Assembly: GCA_044228285.1 (NCBI GenBank) | Contig: JBGAVD010000003.1 | Span: 372,001-436,000, forward strand | Source: JBBATK01 sp044228285 | GTDB lineage: Bacteria > Bacteroidota > Ignavibacteria > Kapaibacteriales > NICIL-2 | DNA: 64,000 bases | Direction of reading: 5' to 3' | In this document: one piece after another, positions 8,421 to 17,967 of the stretch | How positions within the stretch are numbered: the first letter of the stretch is position 1 | Layout: each line of letters starts with the position of its first letter | Position numbers and translations under genes: made by a program | Notes under the pieces: generated by a model | Databases searched by the model: none | What the model saw: the letters and a program-made list of their open reading frames with translations, nothing else | What the model was told of the DNA's origin: nothing

Positions 8421-8969
8421 ATGAAATCAACTCTACAGGAACACGAACTCGTTTCACTGCTGCAAAGTGGTGATCGTCGTGCCCTGGAGTATCTCTACGA
8501 CAACTACAGCGCTGCTCTCTTCGGAGTTCTCAAGCGCATCGTGCGCGAGCACCACGCAGCGGAAGATTTACTGCAAGATTGTTTCACCAAGGTGTGGCTG
8601 AGCCGTGCTTCTTACGATCGCACAAAAGGGACCCTCTTTACCTGGATGCTTACTATTGCGCGACGCTTAGCTATCGATCGCATACGATCTGGAGATTTTC
8701 GCTCGCAAGCACTGAACCAAAGCATCGAAGATTTCGTAGATACTGATGTACTGGGATCTACTCAGTCGTTTGTTCCTGAAACTTCCGACATGCAAGCCCT
8801 CGTCGCCACTTTACCGGTGGATCAGAAACAGATCATAGATCTCATGTACTTCCAAGGTTTCTCTCAAACGGAGATCGCTGAGGAATTCAATATCCCACTT
8901 GGAACGGTGAAGTCTCGGTCACGTTTAGCCCTAAACTCTTTACGCAAGTTTTTTGGATCTGCAGAATGA
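8421..8969 (+). CDS. ECF RNA polymerase sigma factor (SigK-like)
   Basis: Alternative sigma factor of 182 residues that directs RNA polymerase to a specific promoter set. Region 2 is clear (LYDNYSAALFGVLKRIV, then AAEDLLQDCFTKVW and FTWMLTIARRLAIDRIRS). Region 4 is the helix-turn-helix LPVDQKQIIDLMYFQGFSQTEI followed by IPLGTVKSRSR. I chose ATG 8421; an upstream TTG at 8385 would add 12 residues with no family match. Its stop overlaps the next start as ATGA, and the partner is an RskA-like anti-sigma factor. It faces the TonB/TPR/DUF4331 operon, which it may control; that is inference. Confidence 0.93.
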   Translation: MKSTLQEHELVSLLQSGDRRALEYLYDNYSAALFGVLKRIVREHHAAEDLLQDCFTKVWLSRASYDRTKGTLFTWMLTIARRLAIDRIRSGDFRSQALNQSIEDFVDTDVLGSTQSFVPETSDMQALVATLPVDQKQIIDLMYFQGFSQTEIAEEFNIPLGTVKSRSRLALNSLRKFFGSAE

Positions 8970-9829
8970 GCAACGAAGCGCAACAAATCTTGGATTCTGG
9001 TGAACTGGAGCTCTATGCCCTAGGAATCCTCGATCCCTCACGCATACAAGCAGTGGAACGCTGCTTGCGTATGGATGATGTGCTGCGCGCTGAGCTCGAA
9101 GAGATTCAGCGCAGCCTTGAGAACTTCGCACTACTTCACGCTGAGGAACCTCGCCCAGAACTCCGAAGCACCATTCTCCAAACTGCTTTTGATGCAGAGA
9201 CCAGCTCTCAAGATGAAGTTCCGACACTGACGTCGACAGACTCAGCATTGAGAGCAACGCGATCAACCTCAGATGCGAAGAATATCGTTACTGCAAAGCC
9301 GCGATATTTTCAATACGCTGTGGCTGCCTCGGTAGCCTGCTTCTTCAGTAGCTCTGCGGCTACGTACTTCTGGTATCAACAGCGTCAAACAGAACAACAA
9401 CTAGGTGAGGCACAGTTAGAATTGGCTGCACTGAAAACCGAGCAACAAGTCATGGCAGCGCGCTTGCAAGCACATTCAAACAATCTAGCCTTGCTTACCA
9501 ATCCTAATGTTCGTGTGATAAAACTTCAAGCAACTGCTACTGCACCAATTGGATCGGCTTCAGTTGTTATGTGGAACGTTGCAAGTCACGATGTCTATGT
9601 GGAAGGCAACGCGCTTCCAGCGAATAAACCTGATACTGACTATCAACTCTGGGCGCTGATCGATGGCAAACCAGTTGACCTTGGCACCTTCAATACTTCA
9701 AGCAACGTGCCTGTTACACATATGAAATCAACAGCACGTGCCGACGCTTTCGCAATTACCCTCGAACCCAAAGGTGGATCGAGCTCACCGACGATGGCGC
9801 AACTTTTTGTTCTGGGCAAGACGAGTTAA
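8966..9829 (+). CDS. RskA-like membrane anti-sigma factor
   Basis: Anti-sigma factor of 287 residues. The cytoplasmic N-terminus (ILDSGELELYALGILDPSR onward) has the anti-sigma-K layout. One membrane segment lies near residues 110-130 (YFQYAVAASVACFFSSSAATYF), followed by a short coiled coil rich in Gln/Glu. The periplasmic part is the RskA C-terminal domain: PIGSASVVMWNVASHDVYV, YQLWALIDGKPVDLGTF and FAITLEPKGGSSSPTMAQLF. It overlaps the sigma gene by 4 bases and should hold that factor inactive until a signal triggers release. In this family release usually involves cleavage by membrane proteases. Confidence 0.92.
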   Translation: MSNEAQQILDSGELELYALGILDPSRIQAVERCLRMDDVLRAELEEIQRSLENFALLHAEEPRPELRSTILQTAFDAETSSQDEVPTLTSTDSALRATRSTSDAKNIVTAKPRYFQYAVAASVACFFSSSAATYFWYQQRQTEQQLGEAQLELAALKTEQQVMAARLQAHSNNLALLTNPNVRVIKLQATATAPIGSASVVMWNVASHDVYVEGNALPANKPDTDYQLWALIDGKPVDLGTFNTSSNVPVTHMKSTARADAFAITLEPKGGSSSPTMAQLFVLGKTS

Positions 9830-9905
9830 GAATGCACTTTGATCTTGACCGCTTCTTACGATTGACTTTACTCACCCGGTCTCGACGCTGAGCAGCCCTT
9901 CAAAA

Positions 9906-9949
9906 ACAAAGAAGAGTGCAAGGACAACAATCCTTGCACTCTTCTTTGT
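9906..9949. terminator. bidirectional terminator between convergent operons
   Basis: A perfect 19-bp stem (ACAAAGAAGAGTGCAAGGA at 9906-9924, loop CAACAA, complement 9931-9949). On the minus strand it is followed by TTTG and five T, so it serves the TonB operon best. On the plus strand it ends the sigma/anti-sigma transcript with a weaker tail. Confidence 0.85.
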
Positions 9950-10087
9950 ATATACTCACGAATGACAACTTTCTTTGTAGGTCGTGGCTTTCTTTCAGTA
10001 TGTCAGCACAAGCTGACATTCAGAACTAATACCAATAGCTACAGGCACTGAGTTAGAGATCCTACTTTGGTGCAGAAGAGAAGCCAC

Positions 10088-12148
10088 TTACCAACTCCAC
10101 TGACATCCCACTTTCAGGCTCAGTGGTGTACCGGCACTAAAGTGCAAATCAGAGACGGCAGATCCTTCATTCTGCAATCGACTGGTAGTATCAAACTGTG
10201 CTTCTTTCCATTCGGTGTTGAGAAGATTTCTGCATTCAAGGGTCAAGTCAATACCTTTAAGCACGGAAACGCTGCAGTTGAAGTCAACAATCGCATACCC
10301 TTCTGCGCGAATCGAGTTGTCTTCATTCGCAGGCCGAGAGCTAATGCTGCGTACTCTTACAGCGGCTGAGACTATATCTCCTGTATAGCTACTATACGCG
10401 CTCAAGGTAAGATTCGGCGCAAGCGCAATGAAGTTCTGACCCTCGGGCTCATCCCGATATCGACCGCGCGAAACACACAGGTCAGCGCCTACTGAGTAGT
10501 TCTTCATTAGCTCACAGCGCAGATCTAGATCTATTCCTATTCGCCGTGTGCGACCGCTACTCTCGGTGTTTCCTGCATCACCAGACCACACGAGTTCTGA
10601 CTCAAGATCTAACATCCAAGCAGCTGCACAAAGGGCGGCCGACTCATTATGCAAACGAAAGCCAAACTCGGAGCCGAAGGCGCGAGGAATGACGTTCTCC
10701 GAGCTATCGCGAACTACTGCACGCGCATCATTCGTGTGAAAGCCAAAGCCGCTATTGAAATACACTGAGCAGGAACTGCTGAGATCGTAGGCTGCATTGA
10801 GCTTCGGCGAAAACAGAACTTGCTGTCGCTCCTTGTTGTTCCCATTGCTCAGATCCTCGACCGCAAAGCGAAAGTACTGTGCACGAAGTGCAGCATTCAG
10901 TGTCAGCTGCCCTATAAACACACTCTGCTCAGCGAACAAAGCTGCGTCAGCCTGACGAATGTTCGCATCGATACTCGTGCTCAGTCGTGAGCGTTTCTGT
11001 GAGTGGTAGAGCGCTGTATGGATGTCATCCATCCGCAAGCTGGCACCAGCATTCAAACTGAATGCGATCGAACCAAGCTCGAAATGTCGCATGGTGCTTG
11101 CCGATACATGAGCGATTGCTCGCTCATCGGTCTGTTCTATCATGTCTCCATTCACGGGATCTTCTGCATAAAAACTGAAGTTGCTAAAGAGCTGAAAACG
11201 GTAGCGTGTATAACCAGCATTGATTGTCCAAGGAGCCGCGCCATTAGAGTGCAGTGTCCATTGAAGAGTTGCTCGCGAAGTATTACCGCCTTCTAAGCTA
11301 TCAATAGCACCAAAGTGACTAATGAGTCCAGCGTCGACTGCGCGCTGAGGTATCTGACCGCTCGCGTTCCAATCCGAGCTAAAGAGAAAAGCAGAGCTCT
11401 TTAGGGTCCATCGATCATCAATAGGCTGAAGCACCTTTAGGATCGCATTCGCACGTCGAAAGTTTTGTGCTGCATCGAAGTAGCCGCGGGTTGATTGTAG
11501 CTCTGCACCACCGTAGATGTTTGTGGAAGCAATACGCGTTCCAAGCAAGGCTAAGCCGCGGTAACTTTCAAACATTCCATAGTGTGCTTTGAGAATATTC
11601 TCTGATAAGGTATCTGCAGTATGTATGCGAACCTGACCAGCAGTTGCTTGATCGCCAGCAGAGGCGTAGTAGGGTCCTTTAAGCACATCAATGCGCTCAA
11701 TTGTTTCTGGTATGACATAGTGCAGGTCTGCATAACCTTGACCGTGTCCGTGCGATACCATATTTACTGGACTATCGTCAACACTGATGCTGATGTCTGT
11801 CCCATGATCACAATCGAAGCCGCGAAGAAAGATCTGTTCTGCCTTTCCTCCTCCAGCATGCTGTGCAATCTCTAGACCAGGCACAACACGTAACAGGTCT
11901 TGCGATGAACTCACAGGGAGGAGCTTTAGATCCCGCGCACTCAACTGTTGATCTGTAGCTGCACTTCGAACGCGACTTGCTTGCACAATCACCTCTTGAG
12001 TTTGGCGTGTACGTGCTAGAGTAGTATCATCATTCTGCTTTGCATCGACATGCAGACTGGACAGTGCAAGCAGTCCGATCATTGAGAGAATCACTGTACT
12101 TCGTTTCATTTGAGTTCTGGTTTTGTAGTTATTGTTGACTGGGTTCAT
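10088..12148 (-). CDS. TonB-dependent outer-membrane receptor
   Basis: Outer-membrane active-transport receptor of 686 residues. A signal peptide is visible (MKRSTVILSMIGLLALSSLHVDA). A short stretch leads to the plug domain (EVIVQASRVRSAATDQQL, then LLRVVPGLEIAQHAGGGKAEQIFLRGFD and IERIDVLKGPYYASAGDQATAG). The rest is a beta-barrel of alternating residues ending in the aromatic LKVGCQWSW. His-rich HGHGQGYADLHYV in the plug may hint at a metal or unusual ligand (speculative). ATG 12148 has AGGA five bases upstream; the internal ATG 12109 is the alternative. It is last in the DUF4331-TPR-TonB operon, 30 bases after the TPR gene. Confidence 0.94.
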   Translation of the reverse strand: MNPVNNNYKTRTQMKRSTVILSMIGLLALSSLHVDAKQNDDTTLARTRQTQEVIVQASRVRSAATDQQLSARDLKLLPVSSSQDLLRVVPGLEIAQHAGGGKAEQIFLRGFDCDHGTDISISVDDSPVNMVSHGHGQGYADLHYVIPETIERIDVLKGPYYASAGDQATAGQVRIHTADTLSENILKAHYGMFESYRGLALLGTRIASTNIYGGAELQSTRGYFDAAQNFRRANAILKVLQPIDDRWTLKSSAFLFSSDWNASGQIPQRAVDAGLISHFGAIDSLEGGNTSRATLQWTLHSNGAAPWTINAGYTRYRFQLFSNFSFYAEDPVNGDMIEQTDERAIAHVSASTMRHFELGSIAFSLNAGASLRMDDIHTALYHSQKRSRLSTSIDANIRQADAALFAEQSVFIGQLTLNAALRAQYFRFAVEDLSNGNNKERQQVLFSPKLNAAYDLSSSCSVYFNSGFGFHTNDARAVVRDSSENVIPRAFGSEFGFRLHNESAALCAAAWMLDLESELVWSGDAGNTESSGRTRRIGIDLDLRCELMKNYSVGADLCVSRGRYRDEPEGQNFIALAPNLTLSAYSSYTGDIVSAAVRVRSISSRPANEDNSIRAEGYAIVDFNCSVSVLKGIDLTLECRNLLNTEWKEAQFDTTSRLQNEGSAVSDLHFSAGTPLSLKVGCQWSW

Positions 12149-12178
12149 CTGTATCCTGCGCGCAAGCGCTCCGGCGGT

Positions 12179-13396
12179 TTAGCGATGCTCTGCGTGTTGC
12201 AATGACTGCTCAAGAAGCGCAGCGCAATTCTTCATATCAGGATCCTGACTTCCTCTTTGTAGAGCTCTTTGTATGTAGGTCTGTGCTTCTTTGTACTGAG
12301 CGTTCTGACGGAGTGCCGCTGCCATAGCGTACTGTGCGGTCATGTTGTTAGGACGAGTTCGTATTTCCTTACGGGCGTAGTTCAGTGCCTCTTTCACTTT
12401 ATAACCCACTTTACAGTATGCCAGAGCACGCTCTGCATCATTGATATGACCAGCGGATTCATCTTCGTCCAACATTGTTTCAACGATGTGCATCAGTGAG
12501 TCGCTCTGGGCATTCTGTCCGCGACCACGCATGATCACAGCCTTATTCTCCATAAATGAAACTTCTGGTTGAAGCGCTAAGGCGGAATCGAGCAGAGTGA
12601 GTGCGCTCGCATCTTGTTGACGTTCATGCAAGACCATGGCTAAGCCCGCAAGTGCAGCTGGATAGTTCTGACGTTCTACTCTTGCCCTCTCGAAACATCG
12701 TTGCGCTTCTTGCAGTCGTCCATACTTGAGGTACATGCTACCCAGAGTTGTCCGTGTCCAAGCCGCATCTTCTGTACCCGCAAGCCCAGCATCGGCGGCC
12801 ATTGTCATGGCTTGAAGTGCACCTTCTACATCTCCATGGATTTCGCGCAGGTACGCCACGCGGGCGTATGCATCCAGTCCCGGACGCAGCTGCATCATAA
12901 CATCGGCTGCTTGAAGTGCATCATCAATGTTTCCAAGTTCTACTTCTGCATCACATAGCATTCCATACAATGCAGAGATGTTTGAATGCTCGCTCGTGAG
13001 CGTGCGAGCCATCTCGCGCGCTTCAGCAAAGTGATGCAAAGAAAGTAACACGCTGGTTTTCAGAAGAGATGCTTCGAGGTTGCGTTTGTCTTTCGAAAGA
13101 CAATAGTCGAGAACCGTCATCGCCGCTGGATAGTAGTATGGATGGTCACCACTTACACGCGCCTCTGACATAAATAGCTTCGCGAGCAGCGTGTAGTTCT
13201 TCATCACTTCCGGTGATTGCTTGATGTCGTGAACTAACTGATTATATACTTGCTGTTGTTTTGCAAATTCAGCAGGTAGTAGACCAGCTGCTCTGGTGTG
13301 CAATGCCGGAACATGGAATTGTTTGTTTGAGTACCAGGCGTGTCCGGCAATGCCTAGCACACACAGTACACCTATGATGATAAAGAGTGTTTTCAT
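12179..13396 (-). CDS. tetratricopeptide-repeat protein with N-terminal membrane anchor
   Basis: Protein of 405 residues with one N-terminal hydrophobic segment (MKTLFIIIGVLCVLGIAGHAWY), so it is exported or anchored facing the periplasm. TPR units are visible through the middle and end (ALYGMLCDAEVELGNIDDALQAA, LGSMYLKYGRLQEAQRCFERA, AALAGLAMVLHERQQDASALTLL, AAALRQNAQYKEAQTYIQRAL). TPR arrays bind other proteins, so it may link the DUF4331 protein and the receptor it lies between; this is inferred from operon position. It lies 30 bases upstream of the TonB receptor. Confidence 0.85.
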   Translation of the reverse strand: MKTLFIIIGVLCVLGIAGHAWYSNKQFHVPALHTRAAGLLPAEFAKQQQVYNQLVHDIKQSPEVMKNYTLLAKLFMSEARVSGDHPYYYPAAMTVLDYCLSKDKRNLEASLLKTSVLLSLHHFAEAREMARTLTSEHSNISALYGMLCDAEVELGNIDDALQAADVMMQLRPGLDAYARVAYLREIHGDVEGALQAMTMAADAGLAGTEDAAWTRTTLGSMYLKYGRLQEAQRCFERARVERQNYPAALAGLAMVLHERQQDASALTLLDSALALQPEVSFMENKAVIMRGRGQNAQSDSLMHIVETMLDEDESAGHINDAERALAYCKVGYKVKEALNYARKEIRTRPNNMTAQYAMAAALRQNAQYKEAQTYIQRALQRGSQDPDMKNCAALLEQSLQHAEHR

Positions 13397-13467
13397 CGTT
13401 CTGATTAGTTAGTAGGAAAAGGATTCTCAGCTTAATTCTTGTCTTGCTCCCTCAGCGGTACTCGTTC

Positions 13468-13497
13468 GTATCCGCCGTAGCGAACTACGGCGGATAC
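13468..13497. repeat. perfect 13-bp stem-loop, CGAA/TTCG loop
   Basis: Stem GTATCCGCCGTAG (13468-13480), loop CGAA, stem CTACGGCGGATAC (13485-13497), between the DUF4331 and TPR genes. Read on the minus strand the loop is TTCG. No T-run follows, so it may be an mRNA processing or stability hairpin rather than a full terminator. Confidence 0.75.
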
Positions 13498-13555
13498 TTC
13501 GAGCATGTAGGGAGCGATCTGGCGCTTGAGGTACTAGGGAGGTACTTCTAAAGTA

Positions 13556-15616
13556 CTAGCGTGAAACGTAGATCTTCTGAGTAGCGATAGGCTTGCCATT
13601 CAGTTGAAGCGAGGCTAGGTAGGTGCCACCAACAACATCATCAGCAATTGTCCATGCGGCTGAGAAATCGCCACTGCTTACACTTTGGTCAAAGATGGTT
13701 GCCACGTGACGTCCATGTGCATCAAAGATCTTCAACGCCACTGCTCCACCTTGCGACATATGAAAGTTCAGCTGTGAGGCAGCACTCGTTGGATTTGGAA
13801 ATGAGTTCTTCGTAAAGAAACCTTGAGGTGCTGAAATTCCAAGAATTTCCTCGCCACCTTCAACGTGCGTAACCATCTTTTCTTTGTCGTAACCCATATG
13901 TGGTTCTGCCACGTATGGGAAGGTCTTTCTGAAACTCCGGTCGTTCTGATCTGGACCAGCGTTGTATGTCAAAACATTCAGCAATTGCTGGGTAACAGGA
14001 GATGTTGAGGTGCCAGGAATGTAATCATCATACCACAGACCAATTGCTGCGAGAGCAACACCTGAGACTGCTTGCAGTTCGATGGTTGTGACATCATCTT
14101 CTAGACGACGACCATTAGGGAAGCCATCCATGTTTGGAATCCATTGCAGCGTTGTGTCTTTGTTGAAGCGTGGATCTGTCAAACCAAGCACTGCACATTG
14201 AATAATGCCAAGTGTCGAGAAGTCTTTACTATCACGTGGTGTAACTGGCACTGCCATGTTCAAACGCAGTTCGTCACACAATGATGGCAAGAAGTTGTTC
14301 ATGAAAGGTTTACCGGTCGCGAGCGGGTTGCCATTCTTGCCTGTTGCCAATTGGTAAGGAGCCATGTTTGGAACACCAGTATAGAAGATTGGGAGCAAGT
14401 CGACCGAGCGAGGTGATGCCTTTTGCAAGAGGATCTTTCCAAACACATTCGTATCGAGAGCAGTACCCTTTCCACCATTTGTTGCAACCAAACCGTAGAG
14501 TCCATCCTTACCATTGCGGAAGTCAAAGCTGCCAAGGGCATTGGATTGAATGCGGAGATTCTTCATGGCTGGTACAGCTCCACCGAACTGGGAATCATCC
14601 ATGTACAATCCAAGTTCTGGGTTGACAAAGTACTTTGCATAGGATAACTCGCGAGCTTGATCATACGGTGAGCCACTATTCCAGCGATCCTTGTCGCCAA
14701 CTGGTATCACGGCTTCGTTTGTGAGCGGCATACCGAGACGAGAGATTTGAACCCACTCGCCACTTACATCTGGCTTCATGCCGTCGGTACGAAGGGTTGT
14801 AATTTTTGGACGTGAAGCAGAAGCCCAGACACCAATCACGAAGTCGCCATCAAGGATGTTCTTCGCTTGGGTGACTGACTTGTTGTCTTTCTGTAGAGTT
14901 GAAATCGGAACCTTAATCGCAATGGTGTGACAGTTAAAGCCTGCAACACCGTCTTGCGCTTTCTCTGCACCAACACCATCACGCTTGCGTGTTTGACCCA
15001 GATCAAAGATTCCACCAAGGTCTACGAAGAAGGGATCGTCAACTGGACCACAGAAGATGGTTTCGCCAGTTGTTGCCATCGTGATCGCATCATTCGTGAG
15101 CTTCGCATAGGTCGTGTTCAAGCCAGCACCACCTTCGATGGAGCGTGGTCCGATGTACGGTGGAGGCACCATTCCATTAGTGATGATGCTCGTAAAGGTG
15201 TTTCCACCATCTGTCGAACGCTCGCAGGTATACGTGGTTTTCAAGTTCTGTTTTCCAAGACGAATGTTGAAGAAAGTTGTAGGATCTTCATTCACGCGTG
15301 TAAAGGTGAAACGATAACAGATTTCATCGCCTGCTTTTGTTGCATCATTGTCAACGTGAATCTCATAGCGAATATTCTCGCCGAAGGTAGAATAGTTTGG
15401 ACCTCCCTCAGGAAGCTCGAATGGAATGTAATTCGCGATGAGCGAGACGTAGTTCGTGTCGTCTGGACAACGAAACGCATAGAGATCTGTATTGTCAGCT
15501 AAGGGATCGCTCGAGATTAGTGGCGCTTCTCTGTGTGATGAAGCCCAAGCAATTCCTGCAATGCAGAGCGCAGCCAAGGCTCCCACCAACACATGGCGGT
15601 AGTATTTTCTAAACAT
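13556..15616 (-). CDS. DUF4331 secreted protein with T9SS sorting domain
   Basis: Secreted protein of 686 residues. A signal peptide (MFRKYYRHVLVGALAALCIAGIAWA) is followed at once by the DUF4331 hallmark SSHREAPLISSDPLADNTDLYAF. The DUF4331 domain runs to about residue 590. The last 80 residues are a T9SS type A sorting domain (SFPNPTSAASQLNF, IFDAHGRHVATIF, VVGGTYLASLQLNGK, ending KIYVSR). I chose ATG 15616, not the TTG at 15628, because GGAG sits seven bases before it and the TTG lies in that ribosome site. The domain's function is unknown. It heads the operon with the TPR protein and TonB receptor, suggesting a surface-bound partner in uptake (inference). Confidence 0.92.
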   Translation of the reverse strand: MFRKYYRHVLVGALAALCIAGIAWASSHREAPLISSDPLADNTDLYAFRCPDDTNYVSLIANYIPFELPEGGPNYSTFGENIRYEIHVDNDATKAGDEICYRFTFTRVNEDPTTFFNIRLGKQNLKTTYTCERSTDGGNTFTSIITNGMVPPPYIGPRSIEGGAGLNTTYAKLTNDAITMATTGETIFCGPVDDPFFVDLGGIFDLGQTRKRDGVGAEKAQDGVAGFNCHTIAIKVPISTLQKDNKSVTQAKNILDGDFVIGVWASASRPKITTLRTDGMKPDVSGEWVQISRLGMPLTNEAVIPVGDKDRWNSGSPYDQARELSYAKYFVNPELGLYMDDSQFGGAVPAMKNLRIQSNALGSFDFRNGKDGLYGLVATNGGKGTALDTNVFGKILLQKASPRSVDLLPIFYTGVPNMAPYQLATGKNGNPLATGKPFMNNFLPSLCDELRLNMAVPVTPRDSKDFSTLGIIQCAVLGLTDPRFNKDTTLQWIPNMDGFPNGRRLEDDVTTIELQAVSGVALAAIGLWYDDYIPGTSTSPVTQQLLNVLTYNAGPDQNDRSFRKTFPYVAEPHMGYDKEKMVTHVEGGEEILGISAPQGFFTKNSFPNPTSAASQLNFHMSQGGAVALKIFDAHGRHVATIFDQSVSSGDFSAAWTIADDVVGGTYLASLQLNGKPIATQKIYVSR

Positions 15617-15855
15617 GATGTTCTCCAAGAGAATGAGGTTATGAATGAATGTTGATGGTTGGTGGGAACAAAAACGCAGTCTTCCCTATCCTGCGTTCTG
15701 CTAAAAGCAACCAATCATGAACAAGTACGAGGGGAAAAGGAAAGTGGATCACTGAGCGAAAATATTTTTCTGACTCGTCCGAGGAGATAAGCGGGCCAGG
15801 CGCAGCCTGAGCACGGATGATGAAAAATCTCTTGCAGATCAGCACTCAGACGTAC

Positions 15856-16932
15856 TCAATGACGAGCAGTCTTTGCAATGCGTCGAGCGGCTCGCAATAC
15901 GCTCCATAAGGGCGACGCACCAGTGAACGCCCCTGCAATTGCCCAGAGTACTGAGGGACTGCACCGTTCATGGAGACTCATTGCATAGACAGGATCCCAG
16001 CGCTCAGCCTCGAACTTGGATTTGAATGCATCGAGTCCGCGAAAGTTGTAGAAGGGTTGTGCATAGCGGCGAATGCTTCGAAAGAGCAAACGCAGCCAGA
16101 GGGCATTGTCGCTGCTGCTGGTGTGTATAGATAGTGGAGATAACCCCATACTCATCATATCTGCTCCACTCAGACAGAGCTGTTCGGCAGCAAAGCGAAG
16201 TGTTAGTTCAACACTTCCGTTTGGAGCCTTCGGACTTCGTACATTCTGCTCAACAAGCCAACCATTGCGGTCAACAATGGGGGACAGCACGCTAAAGGCA
16301 ACAATGTCATGCTGCGTTCGGGCTACAAAGATTCTCCGATCAAGCAAACGATCAAGAGTTCGCGATTCAACCAAGAAGTGCAGCGGTGCCAAGCCTCGCG
16401 TATCCAACCAACGATCCAAGCATTCCTGTAAGGCAGGATGCGATGTTGCTTCGCTCGCACTCCACTCTTCCACATACACACCCTTGTTGGAAGCTCGCGC
16501 GCACTGAGCTCTCAGTGAGCCCTTGTTCATGAGCTGCTCCAGGAAGCGAGAAGGCTTCCAGACGGGTTCTGCTCCCAACACGACGGCACGACTGCAAGCA
16601 TCTGCACCCAAGCTCTGCGCTAAACGTGTACCAGCACAGAAGTACCACGCATGAAGTCCACGCGTGACGCAGTATTCCTCGAACTCCTCCACCACTTGTT
16701 CGACTCTATCGACAGCACACACAGGAGCACCAGCAACAATACAATACCGTCCATAACGCACAAAGCCAATGACCGCCTCGCAGTACTTCGAGAACCAAAG
16801 CTCAATTCCGGGATTCAGTATCTGGTACGCAGCTGAGTTCCACCCAAAACGCATAACATAGCTTCGAGCGCGCTGCAAAGCTGTACTCAGCTCAAGACTC
16901 TGTTGCTGGCGCGGAGTGGATTCGTTTAACAC
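15856..16932 (-). CDS. DUF2156 (MprF C-terminal-like) acyltransferase-fold protein
   Basis: Soluble protein of 358 residues resembling the phosphatidylglycerol lysyltransferase C-terminal domain (DUF2156), a double GNAT-like fold. Characteristic pieces are visible: FVRYGRYCIVAGAPVCA, the acceptor-side segment FSVLSPIVDRNGWLVEQNVRSPKAPNGSVE in parts, MMSMGLSPLS, and FYNFRGLDAFKSKFEAERWD before the C-terminus. The membrane flippase half of MprF is absent, as in many stand-alone DUF2156 proteins. The substrate is unknown; aminoacyl or acyl transfer is inferred from the family. Confidence 0.83.
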   Translation of the reverse strand: MLNESTPRQQQSLELSTALQRARSYVMRFGWNSAAYQILNPGIELWFSKYCEAVIGFVRYGRYCIVAGAPVCAVDRVEQVVEEFEEYCVTRGLHAWYFCAGTRLAQSLGADACSRAVVLGAEPVWKPSRFLEQLMNKGSLRAQCARASNKGVYVEEWSASEATSHPALQECLDRWLDTRGLAPLHFLVESRTLDRLLDRRIFVARTQHDIVAFSVLSPIVDRNGWLVEQNVRSPKAPNGSVELTLRFAAEQLCLSGADMMSMGLSPLSIHTSSSDNALWLRLLFRSIRRYAQPFYNFRGLDAFKSKFEAERWDPVYAMSLHERCSPSVLWAIAGAFTGASPLWSVLRAARRIAKTARH

Positions 16933-17021
16933 GTGAATGCCATATCAGTAGTATCTAATGAGGAGTAGGGTACTGCAAAGCTATTAGCTTCTCTGTCACA
17001 AGAGGCTACACATCGGACTGT

Positions 17022-17807
17022 ATGAATCAGAGTAATTCATCCTTAACTTTGCATGTCCATTCATACTCGCTCGACGTCCCAGGAACTAAGCGCTTGAAGA
17101 AATCTCTATTCGCCTCAGTCAACCACAACCTATTACTCATCTGCCTCTTTTGGTTAGTGTCAATCATCACTGCAAGCTTGTTGTCCGCCCAAAGTTTTGA
17201 CAACCAACACGACTGGATCAATGGCAACGCCTTGCTGCAAGGACCTTTTGTTCTCAGCAGCTCTTCTGTCTCTCCTGTTGATTCAGTGACGTCGGATGAG
17301 CTCAGCGATCGCGCGCATCAGGCAATGCAGGTACAGGTGGCAACTCATCGCAACCGTAGTTCCGAACTAAGTGTAGATGTGGGGAGCAGCGCAGCCTGTC
17401 CAACAAGCGTCTTCCTGAGTCTGAATACCGGATTTGAGAGAAGGAAAGAGCATACGAGTCTGCTCTTCAGTATCAGCGGAGCTTTTATGAGTGTCTCGCG
17501 GGACTCAACCAAGGGATCGACAACCGCGCTTGGCGCCGGAGCGCTCTATAGGCTGTATCTCAGTGCCAAACCAGGCACACTCTATCTTGCTGGTCGGGCG
17601 ACACTTTTGCTCTGCATGGAAAGCGATGAGTCGAAAACCCAGGAACAGACCGCACTGAGCATAGGACCCAGATTCAGCCAGAGTGTAGGCTACCGTTTTA
17701 ACAACAGCCTAAACCTAGAGATTGGAGTGTATGAACAATGGCTAGCCAAGACCTTGCTCCTCGATTCCGATTTCGGCTTCACAGCTGGAATTGCTGTTCA
17801 GTTGTAG
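17022..17807 (+). CDS. predicted outer-membrane beta-barrel-like protein, unknown function
   Basis: I do not recognise this protein (261 residues from ATG 17022). A hydrophobic stretch near residues 39-60 (LLLICLFWLVSIITASLLSAQS) looks like a signal peptide, but it is preceded by about 38 residues. A TTG at 17094 would put the signal at the true N-terminus. After it come alternating hydrophobic/polar segments with Gly/Ser turns (SELSVDVGSSAACPTSVFLSLNTGFERR, GAGALYRLYLS, SIGPRFSQSVGYRF, NLEIGVYEQWL), ending GFTAGIAVQL, which fits a small outer-membrane barrel. It stands alone and is divergent from the DUF2156 gene. Confidence 0.65.
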   Translation: MNQSNSSLTLHVHSYSLDVPGTKRLKKSLFASVNHNLLLICLFWLVSIITASLLSAQSFDNQHDWINGNALLQGPFVLSSSSVSPVDSVTSDELSDRAHQAMQVQVATHRNRSSELSVDVGSSAACPTSVFLSLNTGFERRKEHTSLLFSISGAFMSVSRDSTKGSTTALGAGALYRLYLSAKPGTLYLAGRATLLLCMESDESKTQEQTALSIGPRFSQSVGYRFNNSLNLEIGVYEQWLAKTLLLDSDFGFTAGIAVQL

Positions 17808-17967
17808 CACAGAGCGTTAAACGAGAGGAAATTCGACCTGTTTGCCATCTGCTAGAGCTTGCTTCAAAAGCTAAAGTCAACTGTCATAAAGCACTCTGGT
17901 GCTAATTTGGGACGATTCGCAAGACAATTGCGATCAATTCAAGAAGATCAACACATAGGATCTGCGT

